Assembly: GCA_022828595.1 (NCBI GenBank)
Contig: JAKGHH010000002.1
Span: forward strand, 72,388,383 to 72,452,382
Direction of reading: 5' to 3'
DNA: 64,000 nucleotides
DNA from: Nelumbo lutea
Taxonomy: Eukaryota > Streptophyta > Magnoliopsida > Proteales > Nelumbonaceae
This document shows, piece after piece, positions 35,025 through 44,739 of the stretch; within the stretch, counting starts at the first letter, position 1; each line of letters opens with the position of its first letter. Below the pieces are notes generated by a model, which saw nothing but the letters and a program-made list of their open reading frames with translations, searched no databases and had not been told where the DNA came from. Both the position numbers and the translations under genes were made by a program.

Positions 35025-35220
35025 TGTTGAAAGGTTATTATTCTATAAGTTTAGTACCACAGAGGTATTTTGGTACTTTCAACATCTTTTATTTTAAGTT
35101 CTATCGCCCTAGTATAAATAATAAAAAGCTAGCGCCGTCAGCATCTCTTTGAGACTCCAAATCTCTTTTCTTTCTTCTCTCTTCTCTCTTCCTTTCTTCC
35201 TTCTTCTCTTCTGGACAACA
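35025..35220 (+). repeat. 3' LTR of the copia element
   Basis: The same ends as the 5' LTR (TGTTGAAAGG to CTGGACAACA), about 93 percent identical by eye. Confidence 0.95.
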
Positions 35221-35508
35221 GAACTAATGCAGGAAGCAAGTGATCAGATAGTTAATGAAATATTCTAACTTTTCAATGTAGTTTTGTTTTGTAGACAAAA
35301 GAAGTTTTCTGGTCATTTTTCATATGTTGTTTGTAAAATCTGGACAACTTAGCATAGGAAGGAGCTTGTCTGACCCCAGTGTCTACTTTGCATCTTCAGA
35401 AGAAATAAATAAGAAAAGAGAGGGCATACTTCACAATATTCAAATTTCTTCTATTCTATTTATTAAATCTATACAAGAAAGAGAAGGGAATCAATCTAAC
35501 CTAAACAC

Positions 35509-35592
35509 CTCCATTTGTTTTGATGGTTTCTGATGGAAAAGAGATCCCTTTTGCAGTTGCTTGTGCTCTAGCAAGGATGGCTTTTGCTTCTC
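35509..35592 (-). pseudogene. Stomatin-like pseudogene exon (EAKAILARAQATAKGI)
   Basis: It is bounded by ACCATTAG| and |GTGTTTAG on the minus strand. The 84-base exon encodes GEAKAILARAQATAKGIS...TIKTNGG with phase-1 borders on both sides and no stop. This is the best-preserved block and matches the heptad-like GEAEAILARAQATAKGI segment of plant stomatin-like proteins. Confidence 0.88.
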
Positions 35593-35649
35593 CTAATGGT
35601 TTAAAGAATAGACTTGTCAAAGAACCAAAGCATGAAAATTTTGATATAT

Positions 35650-35705
35650 TATTACAGCTTTCACCACTATCATTATCCAAAGCCTTTCCCCAACAAGTGG
35701 GGTTG
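35650..35705 (-). repeat. RTE-like 3' tail in an intron
   Basis: On the minus strand the core reads GTCAACCCCACTTGTTGGGGAAAGGC, split here as GTCAACCCCACTTG then TTGGGGAAAGGC. It resembles the conserved tail of plant RTE LINEs. It is short and only suggestive. Confidence 0.4.
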
Positions 35706-36580
35706 ACTAAAAAACAGTAAAACACTGTTAATTATAAAGATATAATTGTTCTCATATTTGAGTAATAAAACTACTTGATCTAGTTGCCAATTAAAAAAAC
35801 TATACATAGTACAATTAAACAAAGCAGAAAAATATTTAAAAAAAAAGCAATCCAATTAAACATTTTAACTCCTAAGCAGGTACATTCTACAAAACCGGTG
35901 TCATTCAGACTAAGGCATTCCTAAATAATGAACCAAGTGGAGCAATGATAATAGAAGTCCAGAACTAGGGTACTGGTACAAAATATTCTCTAATTCAAAT
36001 CTTAATGTTGAAATGGGTTAGCACTCCTTTTCCAATAATAATTCGCCGTTGCCTTTGAGCTTTCATCAATAAGGCATCTCATCAAACACAGACATGTCAT
36101 CCCCATAAAAAGTCATCTGTGCCACTTTCGTTTCATTTGTATCCAAGATTTTTTTTTCTCGAGTAAATCAACATGTCCTTTGTATTTCATTCTTCTCTAT
36201 CATTTTTCTTGCAATTAGAATATTAGATTTGGTTATGAGAAATTAGTAGTTTACCATTATCTATTTATTGCTACGTGAAGTTATGAATATTGAAACATCA
36301 GTCCTAAAGTACAGAGCTTCCAAAGCTGGAGATAGACAGCAAGTCCAGAAAGGATTATCCAATTCAAAGAATACATACAGGATAATATTCTCATGAAATT
36401 CCCAATTTGAAAATAGGTTTGTTTACTATTACCACCATCTTCTGGTCAATTATGCAGAACTTTTCTAAAACATAAATACAAGGTCTGTACTGCCCATATG
36501 GACTTCAGCTCAATTTACATGAAAGCAAAATCTGCATATATATGCAAGGCTAAAAAGATGGATAAAGCTGACTAATTTAC
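35706..36580. other. Intron DNA of the stomatin-like pseudogene
   Basis: AT-rich, with no recognised repeat or gene. Confidence 0.5.
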
Positions 36581-36671
36581 CTCATTCTCTATATCCGTCA
36601 TGTGGCTTCTGCCTATAAGATCAATGAAGTTCGTTCCCAATCTGCAACATTACTGTTTGCCTTCCTTTCTC
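36581..36671 (-). pseudogene. Stomatin-like pseudogene exon (GERQAHINIAD block)
   Basis: An acceptor TTTAACAG| and donor GAATGAG|GTAAATT enclose a translation reading GERKANSNVAD, SLIL and AEA with three internal stops. It aligns with the GERQAHINIADGKK..VILASEAA segment of the family in the right position between its neighbours. Confidence 0.75.
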
Positions 36672-36769
36672 CTGTTAAATTGAAAATAAGATCATCTTCA
36701 TCATCAGAAATGCTAGATAATTGAGAGATGAGGAGTTTCACCAAATATCAGGTTGGACATAAGGCATAA

Positions 36770-37353
36770 TGATGTAGGGCCAGCTCAGTTCTAATCCTTA
36801 GAGAATGTTGAATGGTCTTCTTGATCAGAGTTTTATGGCTGTTGATGGTTGTAATGGCTTCTTGAAGGAATAAGAGAGAAAATAGGGAGAGAAAGAAGAG
36901 AGAAAATACCCGGAATCACTCACAGGGTGCCTAGAATCACTCTAGTGCATGGGAATCACTCACCATAGCTAGCATAAGCTGAAGAAAACTCAATATAATT
37001 CATTGCCTTTGTGAAAAACATCCATACATATTTAGACTCTAAACTCATAATAATCCCAGGAGTCAAACTGTTAGACTCATAATAGTCTTAGGAGTCAAAT
37101 TGTTAGACTTAATAATCCTATTAGGACTCAAACTAAGTTGTCATATCCTATTTCAATTAAAAAATGACTCAATAACCCTAATCCTACTTATGCAATGACT
37201 CTGAAATTTTAAACATAAACAAACTATAACTAGACAATTTAAACACTGTCATTGGACCCCCACAGGAAATTGCAAAATGACAAAAATGCCCCTACTGTCC
37301 AAAAATACAGAAATTCATAAAATTCCAATTTTGACTCTTCAGCTCCTGCATCA
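36770..37353 (-). mobile_element. Solo LTR (584 bp) with perfect TSD CATAA
   Basis: Its termini are TGATG (36770) and CATCA (37353). CATAA flanks both sides (36765-36769 and 37354-37358). The interior repeats AGGAGTCAAACTGTTAGACTC words. No internal domains or second LTR occur, so it is a solo LTR left by recombination. The TGATG..CATCA ends resemble those of the gypsy LTR at 5882-6558. Strand is inferred from that similarity. Confidence 0.88.
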
Positions 37354-37552
37354 CATAATCATGCAAGCCACTACCCATAATTTTTTTAATCATTAAAAAA
37401 ATTAGAGGAGCTTTATAAATCAAATAAAACAAAAGATGAAAAGAATACAAACAATAAGCAAATGCAAAAGATTTATCAAAAAAAAAAAAGGCAAATGCAA
37501 AAGAACAAATAATTTAACTTGAAAAGAAAAAGATTAGGGACAAAAAGAAGAC

Positions 37553-37638
37553 CTGATTTAAAAACTTGAGCTCGTTATCTATGTTCTGCTTCTTGTATCT
37601 CTACGGCTGCTCTCACTCCAGAGAAAGAGATGTATCCC
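37553..37638 (-). pseudogene. Stomatin-like pseudogene exon (GVRAAVEIQEAE block)
   Basis: An acceptor TTCTTTCCAG| and donor AAATCAG|GTCTTC enclose ISFSGVRAAVEIQEAEHR, a TAA stop, then RAQVFKS. The family has ISPPRGVRAAMEMQAEAERKKRAQ here. Confidence 0.8.
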
Positions 37639-37717
37639 CTGGAAAGAATACGACCATAAATATGTACAATCTGCTAGGAGAAAAAAAATCCAATAAGGAA
37701 TATAGATTGTACCTTAC

Positions 37718-37769
37718 TTATAACATAGACACTTCAGATCCAATTTGTGGCAGCCTCATTGATTGATTT
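37718..37769 (-). pseudogene. Stomatin-like pseudogene exon (INEAATNW..LKCL block)
   Basis: The acceptor GCTGTTGCAG| is strong and a GTAAGG donor follows. The exon reads INEAATNW and, after a frameshift, LKCLCY, matching AINEAATDWGLKCLRYE. This is the most upstream exon I can find. Confidence 0.7.
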
Positions 37770-38129
37770 CTGCAACAGCAACGTGTGCAACAATTATTAA
37801 CATAATTAGAGATGAATCTGAAGGACAACTTTACCAGAGATGTATGTTGTAGAAAATACAACCATCTAGACAGGACCATCAATGAATAATATTAGCTAGT
37901 CAGATCAACAGCAAAGAAGGAAAAAGTCTGGTTCTAATTGCTCTTCACTAATAAGCCTTTCTTTTACTTTCTGCTATGTCCTGTACTTTTTAGAAACATG
38001 CAAGACCCAAGGTTTCTAACAAGTTTTTCAATCTTGAAACTTGTTGAGTGCACACTCAATTATAGTATGGGAAACTCTACTACAGTAAGGGTTTTAATTC
38101 ATGTGCATTAGTATAAAGCCACGAAGGAG

Positions 38130-38745
38130 CCACGCCCCATGTCAGAACACTTGCGGGACAAACATCATATTCCCATGGTGCATGCTGTTTGCTGATGACA
38201 TTGTTTTAATTCATGAAACTAATGAATGATTAAATACAAATTAAGCTTATGGACAATGCATTAGAAATAAGAGCTTTTAAAACAAGGACTAAAACAAAAT
38301 ATATGATATGTAAATCTAATAATAATAGCAATGCAAATCAGGGCACACTTAGGATTGGAGACCAAGAGATAACTCATTGTGAACTTTTACGGTACCTTGG
38401 TTTGACGATTCATAACTAAAGAAGAGATTGAGGAGGATGTCATCCATAGAATTAGCAGGATGAGAAAAATGGAGGGGTGCATGAGAGTTTTATGTGAGAC
38501 AAATACCACTTACATTAAAAGGAAAATTCTATAAAATAGTTGTAAGGCCAGCCGTGCTGTATGGAGCAGAATATTGGGAAGTCATGAAACTCAATATACC
38601 CAAAAACTGAGTGTGGTAAAAATGCTATGCTGAGATGGATGAGTGGAAAAGCCAGAAAGGATCAGATCAGAAACGAAGTCATTTGAAGGAACCTAAGAGT
38701 AGCTCCAATAAGAGATAAAATGAGAGAAAGTAGACTTTCTTGGAC
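38130..38745 (+). pseudogene. RTE-type LINE reverse transcriptase fragment
   Basis: Broken frames on the plus strand give CMLFADDIVLIHETN (RT active site), LRIGDQEI..LRYLGLTI, MLRWMSGKARKDQIRNEVI and RVAPIRDKMRESRLSW. These are hallmarks of the C-terminal half of plant RTE LINE polyproteins. Many stops and deletions are present. It ends abruptly where a copia LTR begins. Confidence 0.8.
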
Positions 38746-38759
38746 CTTGAGGGAGCAAG

Positions 38760-38992
38760 TGTTGTGAGAAGGGCTGATCTCTTGTTTTTTTTATATATTT
38801 GGGAGTATTTCTTTTTATTCTGTATCATATCACTGTGTATTTCTTTATTCTTGCTTGAACTAGAGAAGGGCACAACGGTCCTTTCCAACCTATTGTATTT
38901 CATTAATATATAACATAACTTGTTTGGACGTGTGGGACATTAGACACACCCCACAAACTGTTTCTCTTCACCTATATGAACCCTAGTTGTCA
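38760..38992 (+). repeat. 5' LTR-like segment of the rearranged copia element
   Basis: It runs from TGTTGTGAGAAG to CTAGTTGTCA, followed at 38993-39007 by the primer site TGGTATCAGAGCAGG. TTAATATATAACA near 38900-38915 is a possible TATA region. Confidence 0.7.
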
Positions 38993-39689
38993 TGGTATCA
39001 GAGCAGGTCTTCTACATCAGCTTTTGTTCAAGTTCAGAAGATTTACATTCAAGCTTCCTGATCCTACTGCCAAAGACTACTTTGAGGACTCTTTGAAGGC
39101 TGTTCTTCTCAGTACGATTACAGCACTATTTTTTCTGATTTTTTGCCTTTCAGGTTGTATTTCTTATCATTTCTCTCTACTACTTGATCCAATATTCTTG
39201 TGCTCCTGGATTCAGAGTGACCCTAGGCTCTAGAACCTATCCATTCACTTGGACAGGAGTTCAGACTCAATTTGAAGGGTTTTGATCACTTTTCTATCTT
39301 TGACAGACCTGCAGCTTGCCTTTTCCGGACTGTTGCTTATGTGGTTATTTTTTCTGTGGTTATTTCTTGGAGGTTTTGATCCTTCTCCCTTTGCCCAGTT
39401 GCATATGTGGTTATTTTTCTCATATTAGAGGCTGGACCAGTTGCTTTTGAGTGTTTTGACCCATCTTTCAGACTTGTTCGAATATGTATTTCCATCTCAG
39501 GACAGCTACGTATACTGGGGGTTATTTTCTTGTGAGAAGTACTCTCCTCTGTGCTGAATCCCCCCATTTCTTTGTTATTTGCATCTTCAAGTCTGATTTA
39601 GATTGGATTACAGCAAGGCTTTCCTTTATTACTTGCTTTAATACCATATTTCCTGCTTTGAAGTGTGCTTTCTTTGTGTTTTTCTTGCC

Positions 39690-40840
39690 GAAATGGCTAA
39701 AGACAGGAGAAATATTCTTGCAATCAAATTTGATTGGAGTAATTACTCACTATGGAAGTTCCATTTCCAGTTTTATGTCGAGGGGCAGGGTCTCTGGGGT
39801 CATATTGATGGCTCTTCACCTAAACCTAATGAATCTAATAGTAAATGGGTTAAACAATGGAGTATTTTTTTTTATGAATATAATGAAATTCTGTTATTGA
39901 TAAAAAAAGGATTAAACAATGGAGAACCAATGATGCCAAAATCGTTTCTTGGATTCTTGGATCAATTGAGACTGACATAGCTATTCCAATGAGCAAAGGA
40001 GTTGTTTGAGTACATGGAGAAAGTTTATCAACAATCTAATCTCTCCAGACAATATCAGATAGAGACCAAGATCTTCTCCTATAGCCAAGGGGAGAAGAAA
40101 ATTTAGGAATATGATGCAGGTTTTGTGAATCTGTGGACAGAGTACGAATTTATTCATATGGGTGAATCCTTGACAACCTGTTATGTCAAAGCAAAGAAAA
40201 AACATTTTGATAGAAGAAAGATCATGCATTTCTTGATGCACTTAAGACCAGAAAATGAAGTGATCATGTCCAATATTTTGAGTAGAGATACTACTCCATG
40301 CCTAGATGTGATTTTGGGAGAGCTTTTAAGGAAGGAAACAAGACTTGTAACTCGCAGAAGCAGTTTTCTTGGCAAATAGGTCCAAGCCTAAAAAGTATTT
40401 ATCCAAGGTGCAATGCTATGAGAATAAGGAGTAGTGTCATGTAGCTTCTCATTGCAAAAAGAAAAATACATGTACCTATTACAAATAGAAGGGACACATA
40501 ATATCTGAGTATCCTACATGTCCACCTAAGGGAAGTACTTCTGGCTATACAAGGGGGCAGCACAAGGATTTTCAGGCTAGTGTTGAGAATACAACTAGTG
40601 GTGCTACAATTCCTTCTTCTTCAATTGGGCCCACAACCAAGGGTGAGCCTTCTGGTATTCTTACTGAGGAGAAGGTGTGACAGTTGGTATCTACTGCTAT
40701 TTCCTCTACATTTTCAGCCATTGGTCTATTTGGTGAGTCTTCCTTTTATTGTTCTTCACCCATTCATGTTTGAATTATTGATTATGGTGCCTTGAACCAC
40801 ATTACAAGGGCACATGCTGGTGAATATCTTAAACCCTAAT
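39690..40840 (+). pseudogene. Copia gag and protease start
   Basis: Gag motifs are DWSNYSLWKFHFQFYVEG, QGLWGHIDGS, MHFLMHLRPENEVIMSNIL and a degraded CCHC box (CTYYK..GHIISEC). A protease-like WIIDYGALNHITR follows, where the family has D-S-G-A. At least three frame breaks are present. Confidence 0.8.
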
Positions 40841-40939
40841 CCCTTAATAAACATATCATTACAGACAATGGTGAAAAGTTAGAAATCATTGGATGTAGTG
40901 ATTTGTCTTTAGATACTTATGCTTCCTCTTAGTTTCATC

Positions 40940-41900
40940 CAAGGTTTTAAAAGGCTAAAAGCAAAGGCGAGGCGGTTGTGTCTCATAGGAGCGAAGCATA
41001 AGCCTCAAAGCGTTTTGAGGCATAAGCCTTGAGCAAAAAAAGAAAAGGGGATAATCCATAAACAATAAAGACATGAAAACATAAAATTAGGATCTTATAT
41101 GGATTGGCATGTATGATATATTAGACATGGATTCATGGTTCAAAGTATTCATACACCCCAATATGTTGAAAGGGATGCATTGAGTATCGACACTTTGAAT
41201 CATGTGTACCTTTTTTTTTCAATTTTTTTAATTTTACAAGGTTATTTTTTATATTATTTAATTATTAAAAATTTTATAAAAATACCATAAAAAAGGGGTG
41301 TCGGTACCCCAAAGAGACATTACAATTTGAGTTAGAATCTTACCAAAGTAATTTTTTTTTTCCTAGAAGAACAAAACCATAGAAGTCAACCTTTTCAATT
41401 TAGGGATATGAACCAACATTGTTTTTTTTTATTAGTATGAACCAACATTGTTTTAAGAACAAGGAATTCCTATTTCCTTTCTTGCACTAATATGCATTAG
41501 CAAAGAGTGTCTATCTATATGATGCATGTACTTTAGAAGAAATAGATTATCAAGTATGAGATAAATGGGCAAATGGGTAAGAATAAAGCATGAATAATAA
41601 AGTAAGCTATTTTCTTACACATTTTATATGCAAGTTTTTTGTTATTTGTATGTTTATTTATTTGCTCATTTCACCAATATATACCAAACAAGGTTTTTTT
41701 TTGTCTTAAATTTATATTTGCCTCTATGTAAACCTTCACATTCCACATTAGCATGCTGAGGCCTAAGACTTGGACGTTTTGAGGCCAAAGGCCAAAAGGC
41801 ATAAGCCTCAAACAACTCAAGGCCTAAGCCTTGTTGGTCTGAGGCTATTGAGGCCAGGCCTTTTTTCCTAGCCTCGCCTCAAGTTCCTTTTAAAACAATG
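40940..41900. mobile_element. hAT-like MITE (961 bp) with perfect 8-bp TSD GTTTCATC
   Basis: Target duplications lie at 40932-40939 and 41901-41908. The ends CAAGGTTTTAAAAGG and CCTTTTAAAACAATG are 13/15 inverted matches. Subterminal GGCGAGGCG and GCCTCGCC words match the MITE at 4721-5567. It interrupts the rearranged copia element. Confidence 0.92.
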
Positions 41901-41929
41901 GTTTCATCTTCCCAAAATACTTCTAGTCC

Positions 41930-42612
41930 CTAAACTTACTACTAGTTTAATTTCAGTTGGGCAACTTGTTGAGGATGGAAACGTTGTTTCTTTTTCTCAT
42001 GATGGATGTCTTATTTAGGACAAATGCACTAGGATAGTGAAGGGAAAGGGGCGTAGATTTGGATGGGTGTTTGTGTTAGAGTCTAAGAAGACACTTGCAT
42101 CACCCAACTCATCCCGCATACTCTCTACTACTTGCATCCAAGTTCAGAACTTGTTTGTAGAAATAATGAATGGCATTTATAGCATAAATGTTTTGGCCAC
42201 CCTTTTGCTAATAAACTTTAACTTTTGTTTTGTTCTGGATGTTTGTCTTCTAAAGCTACTTCTTTTGCTCATTTTAATAAATCATGTATTTTTTTGTAGT
42301 TTGAGTGAAAGTCATATTTTGTTGTTTCCTACTTCCATTGCACATTATGATGTTCCTTTCAAGTTGATACATAGTGATGTTTGCTCATCTCCTATTACTT
42401 CACGCTTGGGTTATAAATGTTTTGTGATTTTTGTTTATGATTGTAGCCGCTATACTTGGATACACTTCCTTAGACAAAAATCAAAAGTTTCCTCCATGTT
42501 TAAACTTTTTCTAGCCATGGTGAAGAATCAATTTAACACAACTTTGGGAATGTTCCGCTTAGATTCAGGGAAGAGAGGGAATATCTTGATGGAGACTTCC
42601 AATCCTTTCTAA
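41930..42612 (+). pseudogene. Copia integrase fragment
   Basis: The GAG-pre/integrase region has FKLIHSDVCSSPITS, GYKCFVIFVYDCSRYTWIHF (first catalytic Asp position reads Y-D) and FNTTLGMFRLDSGKRG. It ends with a frameshift in front of REHGIHSQKS-like sequence, and RT is missing. Confidence 0.8.
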
Positions 42613-42677
42613 GGGAACATGGTATACATTCACAAAAGTCTTGGTTGGGATGACCAAATTCCCAACTTGAGGGAGAG

Positions 42678-42912
42678 TGTAGAGAAACAATAGATTAGTG
42701 TGTGGTCCCTCCTTATGTTTTTGTGTTACTTATTGTTGTTACATATTGGTGTTATTGTTTCTTTTCTTTTTTATATAGGTAGCAGCGGCATTTTCATTGT
42801 ATTGACTTTTATTTGCTAACATATAAATAGATCTAATATTGGACCCCCTTTTCTCTCTTTTCTCATCTATTCTCTTCTTCTTCATCTTCTTTTCTTTGGT
42901 CAATTCACATCA
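42678..42912 (+). repeat. 3' LTR-like segment of the rearranged copia element
   Basis: It follows the polypurine tract CTTGAGGGAGAG (42666-42677) and runs from TGTAGAGAAAC to TTCACATCA, with TATA-like CATATAAATAG near 42820. It does not resemble the segment at 38760-38992. Confidence 0.65.
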
Positions 42913-44660
42913 GAATTTAATTTGATTACAGGCCCTTTCAGCCAAGTCACCACAACTACACCCTCCTTTAACAAAAGAGCTACCATAGTACCATTCACCT
43001 TAGAAGAACAGTCCATATCCCAATCCAATACCATATTACAAAACAAGGATTTATGTCTCTTTAACTTCATATCCCATGAATTACTAGCTATGTGCCAAAC
43101 CTTTTGAGATACATGTCCTTTAATGCCCTTGAGATATACCATCTCATCATCTTTTACCTACCACTGTGCTGAAACCAAAGCCTGCTGCTAGACTGCAAAG
43201 GTGAACAAGTCCGTCCTTCCCATCATGATATGCAACTGAAATGAGTCTCCAGTGAATGTTAAGACTGCACCCATTGGAAAGCTAATTCAAGTGACCCACT
43301 TCAACCAGGATTCATACTTGGCCTAATGTTCCAATGACAAGTATCTCTTATCAACAAACGAGAAACGACCCACAGAGTCTGAAAGCTCCAAGCATGAAGA
43401 GGAATTTCAGACACCACAATCCACACCAATTTAGAAAAAAATGACCATTTCACCAATCTACCACCAACAAAACAAAATGTTAATGCAATGTTCTGGATTT
43501 CTAGGTAGCGCCCATCATTCCCCATCTAAAACTTTTAATGCATCTACTATGAAACATAAACAAGAATAAACCTCCCCCATCATTTTAATGCTCACAGCCT
43601 TAAGCGCACAGCATACACTATTTACCCATTCCGCAACCACTTGTTCTGATGGATTTATTTTGAGAAACATCCCTACCAGAGAAGCATCAAGTAGAGAAAA
43701 AAAATCAGAACAAGCATAAGGAGGTGGATCATTTCAATGCAAGCATCTCCAGGTTAACAATTGGTACTTCTACCACCGATTATCATGCCCTATGCCAGAC
43801 ATAGAGGCTACCCTAGTAAGAGTGCAAGGTGAACAAGTCCTTCCCTCCTCTGATATGCAACTCAAATGAGTATCCACTGAATGCTAAGACTGCACCCATT
43901 GAAATCTAATTCCTTTTTTTCTTGGTAATACACCCATTAGAATCTAATTCAAGTGGCCCACTTCAACAGAGATTCATGCTTGTCCTAATCTTCCCATGAC
44001 AAGTTTCAACAAACAAGAAATGGGCTGCTTAACCCGGATGCTACCATTTGGGGCTACAAAGAACTCATCAAAAAAGTAAAGTGGTTAACTAGGAACATGA
44101 GATTTGAGGTAAAATGGGTAAGTAGGTCAGCTAATACTATGGCTGATTCTCTGGCTAAACAGGGGGTATCCAGGGAGGTCCTTTTTTGTGCTATTTTGTA
44201 AGTTGTTATAATATAGTGGAAGCTGTACTTAACTAACAAGGAGAGGTTGCATCTCGTGCCTCTCCTTGGGACATTGTACTATTCTCCTCTACTGATTAAT
44301 AAATCTCAACAAACAAGAAATGCTCCATAAAGTCTGAACGATCCAAGCATGAAGAGGAGTTTCAGACACATGATCCACACCAACTTAGAAAAATGAAAAT
44401 TTCACCAACCTCCCCCCAATAAAACAAAAAGTTAAGGGCCTCAAGGCAAAGTTCTGAATTTCTAGTTAGACCCCATCATTTCTTCTCTAAAATTTCTAAT
44501 GGCTCTAACATGAAATATAATCAAGAACAATCCTCTCCCATCATTTTAATGTTCAAACCCTAAACACACAGCATACTCTATTCACTCATTCTGCAATCAC
44601 CTGTTTTGATGAATTTATTTTAGCCAACCTCCCAATAGGATTGAATGGGATTACACTTTT
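42913..44660 (-). repeat. Duplicated LINE-ORF1-like block
   Basis: 43201-43680 and 43829-44642 are diverged copies of one sequence (shared CAAGCATGAAGAGGA, CCATCATTTTAATG, CTGATGGATTTATTTT-like words). The second is interrupted by a small LINE. The minus strand of the first encodes SKLVWIVVSEIPLHAWSFQTL, which recalls the DUF4283 domain of plant LINE ORF1 proteins. No intact frame remains. 42913-43200 has no clear assignment. Confidence 0.5.
44023..44305 (+). mobile_element. 5'-truncated LINE (283 bp) with perfect 17-bp TSD
   Basis: The 17-base direct repeat TCAACAAACAAGAAATG lies at 44006-44022 and 44306-44322. Between them the plus strand encodes the last part of an L1-type RNase H (FEVKWVSRSANTMADSLAKQG), a stop, a short 3'UTR and an AATAAAT end. 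It is the cleanest LINE insertion in the window. Confidence 0.93.
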
Positions 44661-44739
44661 AAATTTGATTCAGCAAAACCCGAATTTCAAAAAGAAGAAA
44701 ACCACTCACTTGTAATCCATAAACCCTGAAGTTTGTTCT

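Larger units (their letters stand above)
29911..35220 (+). mobile_element. Complete but dead Ty1/copia element (5310 bp), perfect TSD GAACT
   Basis: Two 194-196 bp LTRs, a Met-type primer site, gag, protease, integrase, RT, RNase H and a polypurine tract occur in copia order (integrase before RT). GAACT flanks both sides (29906-29910 and 35221-35225). The LTRs differ at about 14 positions, mostly transitions. Stops and mutated catalytic residues throughout show it is inactive. It lies in an intron of the stomatin-like pseudogene. Confidence 0.95.
27277..37769 (-). pseudogene. Degenerate mitochondrial stomatin-like (band 7/SPFH) gene, at least six exons
   Basis: Going leftwards, separate minus-strand exons encode consecutive pieces of the C-terminal half of a plant stomatin-like protein (SLP): 37718-37769, 37553-37638, 36581-36671, 35509-35592, 27713-27755 and 27277-27485. 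Most have matching AG/GT borders. Stomatin-like proteins are prohibitin-related scaffolds of the mitochondrial inner membrane. This copy has stop codons in at least two exons, frameshifts in two, and a changed acceptor, so it is a pseudogene. Retained introns show it arose as a genomic copy and not by retroposition. The first half of the protein (membrane anchor and most of the band 7 domain) was not found to the right. The intron between the fourth and fifth exons has grown to 7.7 kb through a copia insertion. Confidence 0.8.
38760..42912 (+). mobile_element. Rearranged Ty1/copia element with unmatched terminal repeats
   Basis: An LTR-like segment and a Met-type primer site are followed by gag, knuckle, protease site and partial integrase. 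The element then jumps from integrase directly to a polypurine tract and a 3' LTR-like segment, so RT and RNase H are deleted. The two terminal segments (38760-38992 and 42678-42912) are not similar, and flanking pentamers GCAAG and GAATT differ. It may therefore be a chimera of two elements. A MITE sits inside. Confidence 0.7.

Noticed and set aside
35520..35720. Plus-strand frame with protein-like composition (SDGKEIPFAVACALARMAF)
   Set aside because: The opposite strand encodes a clear stomatin-like exon with correct splice borders, so the plus frame is its complement.
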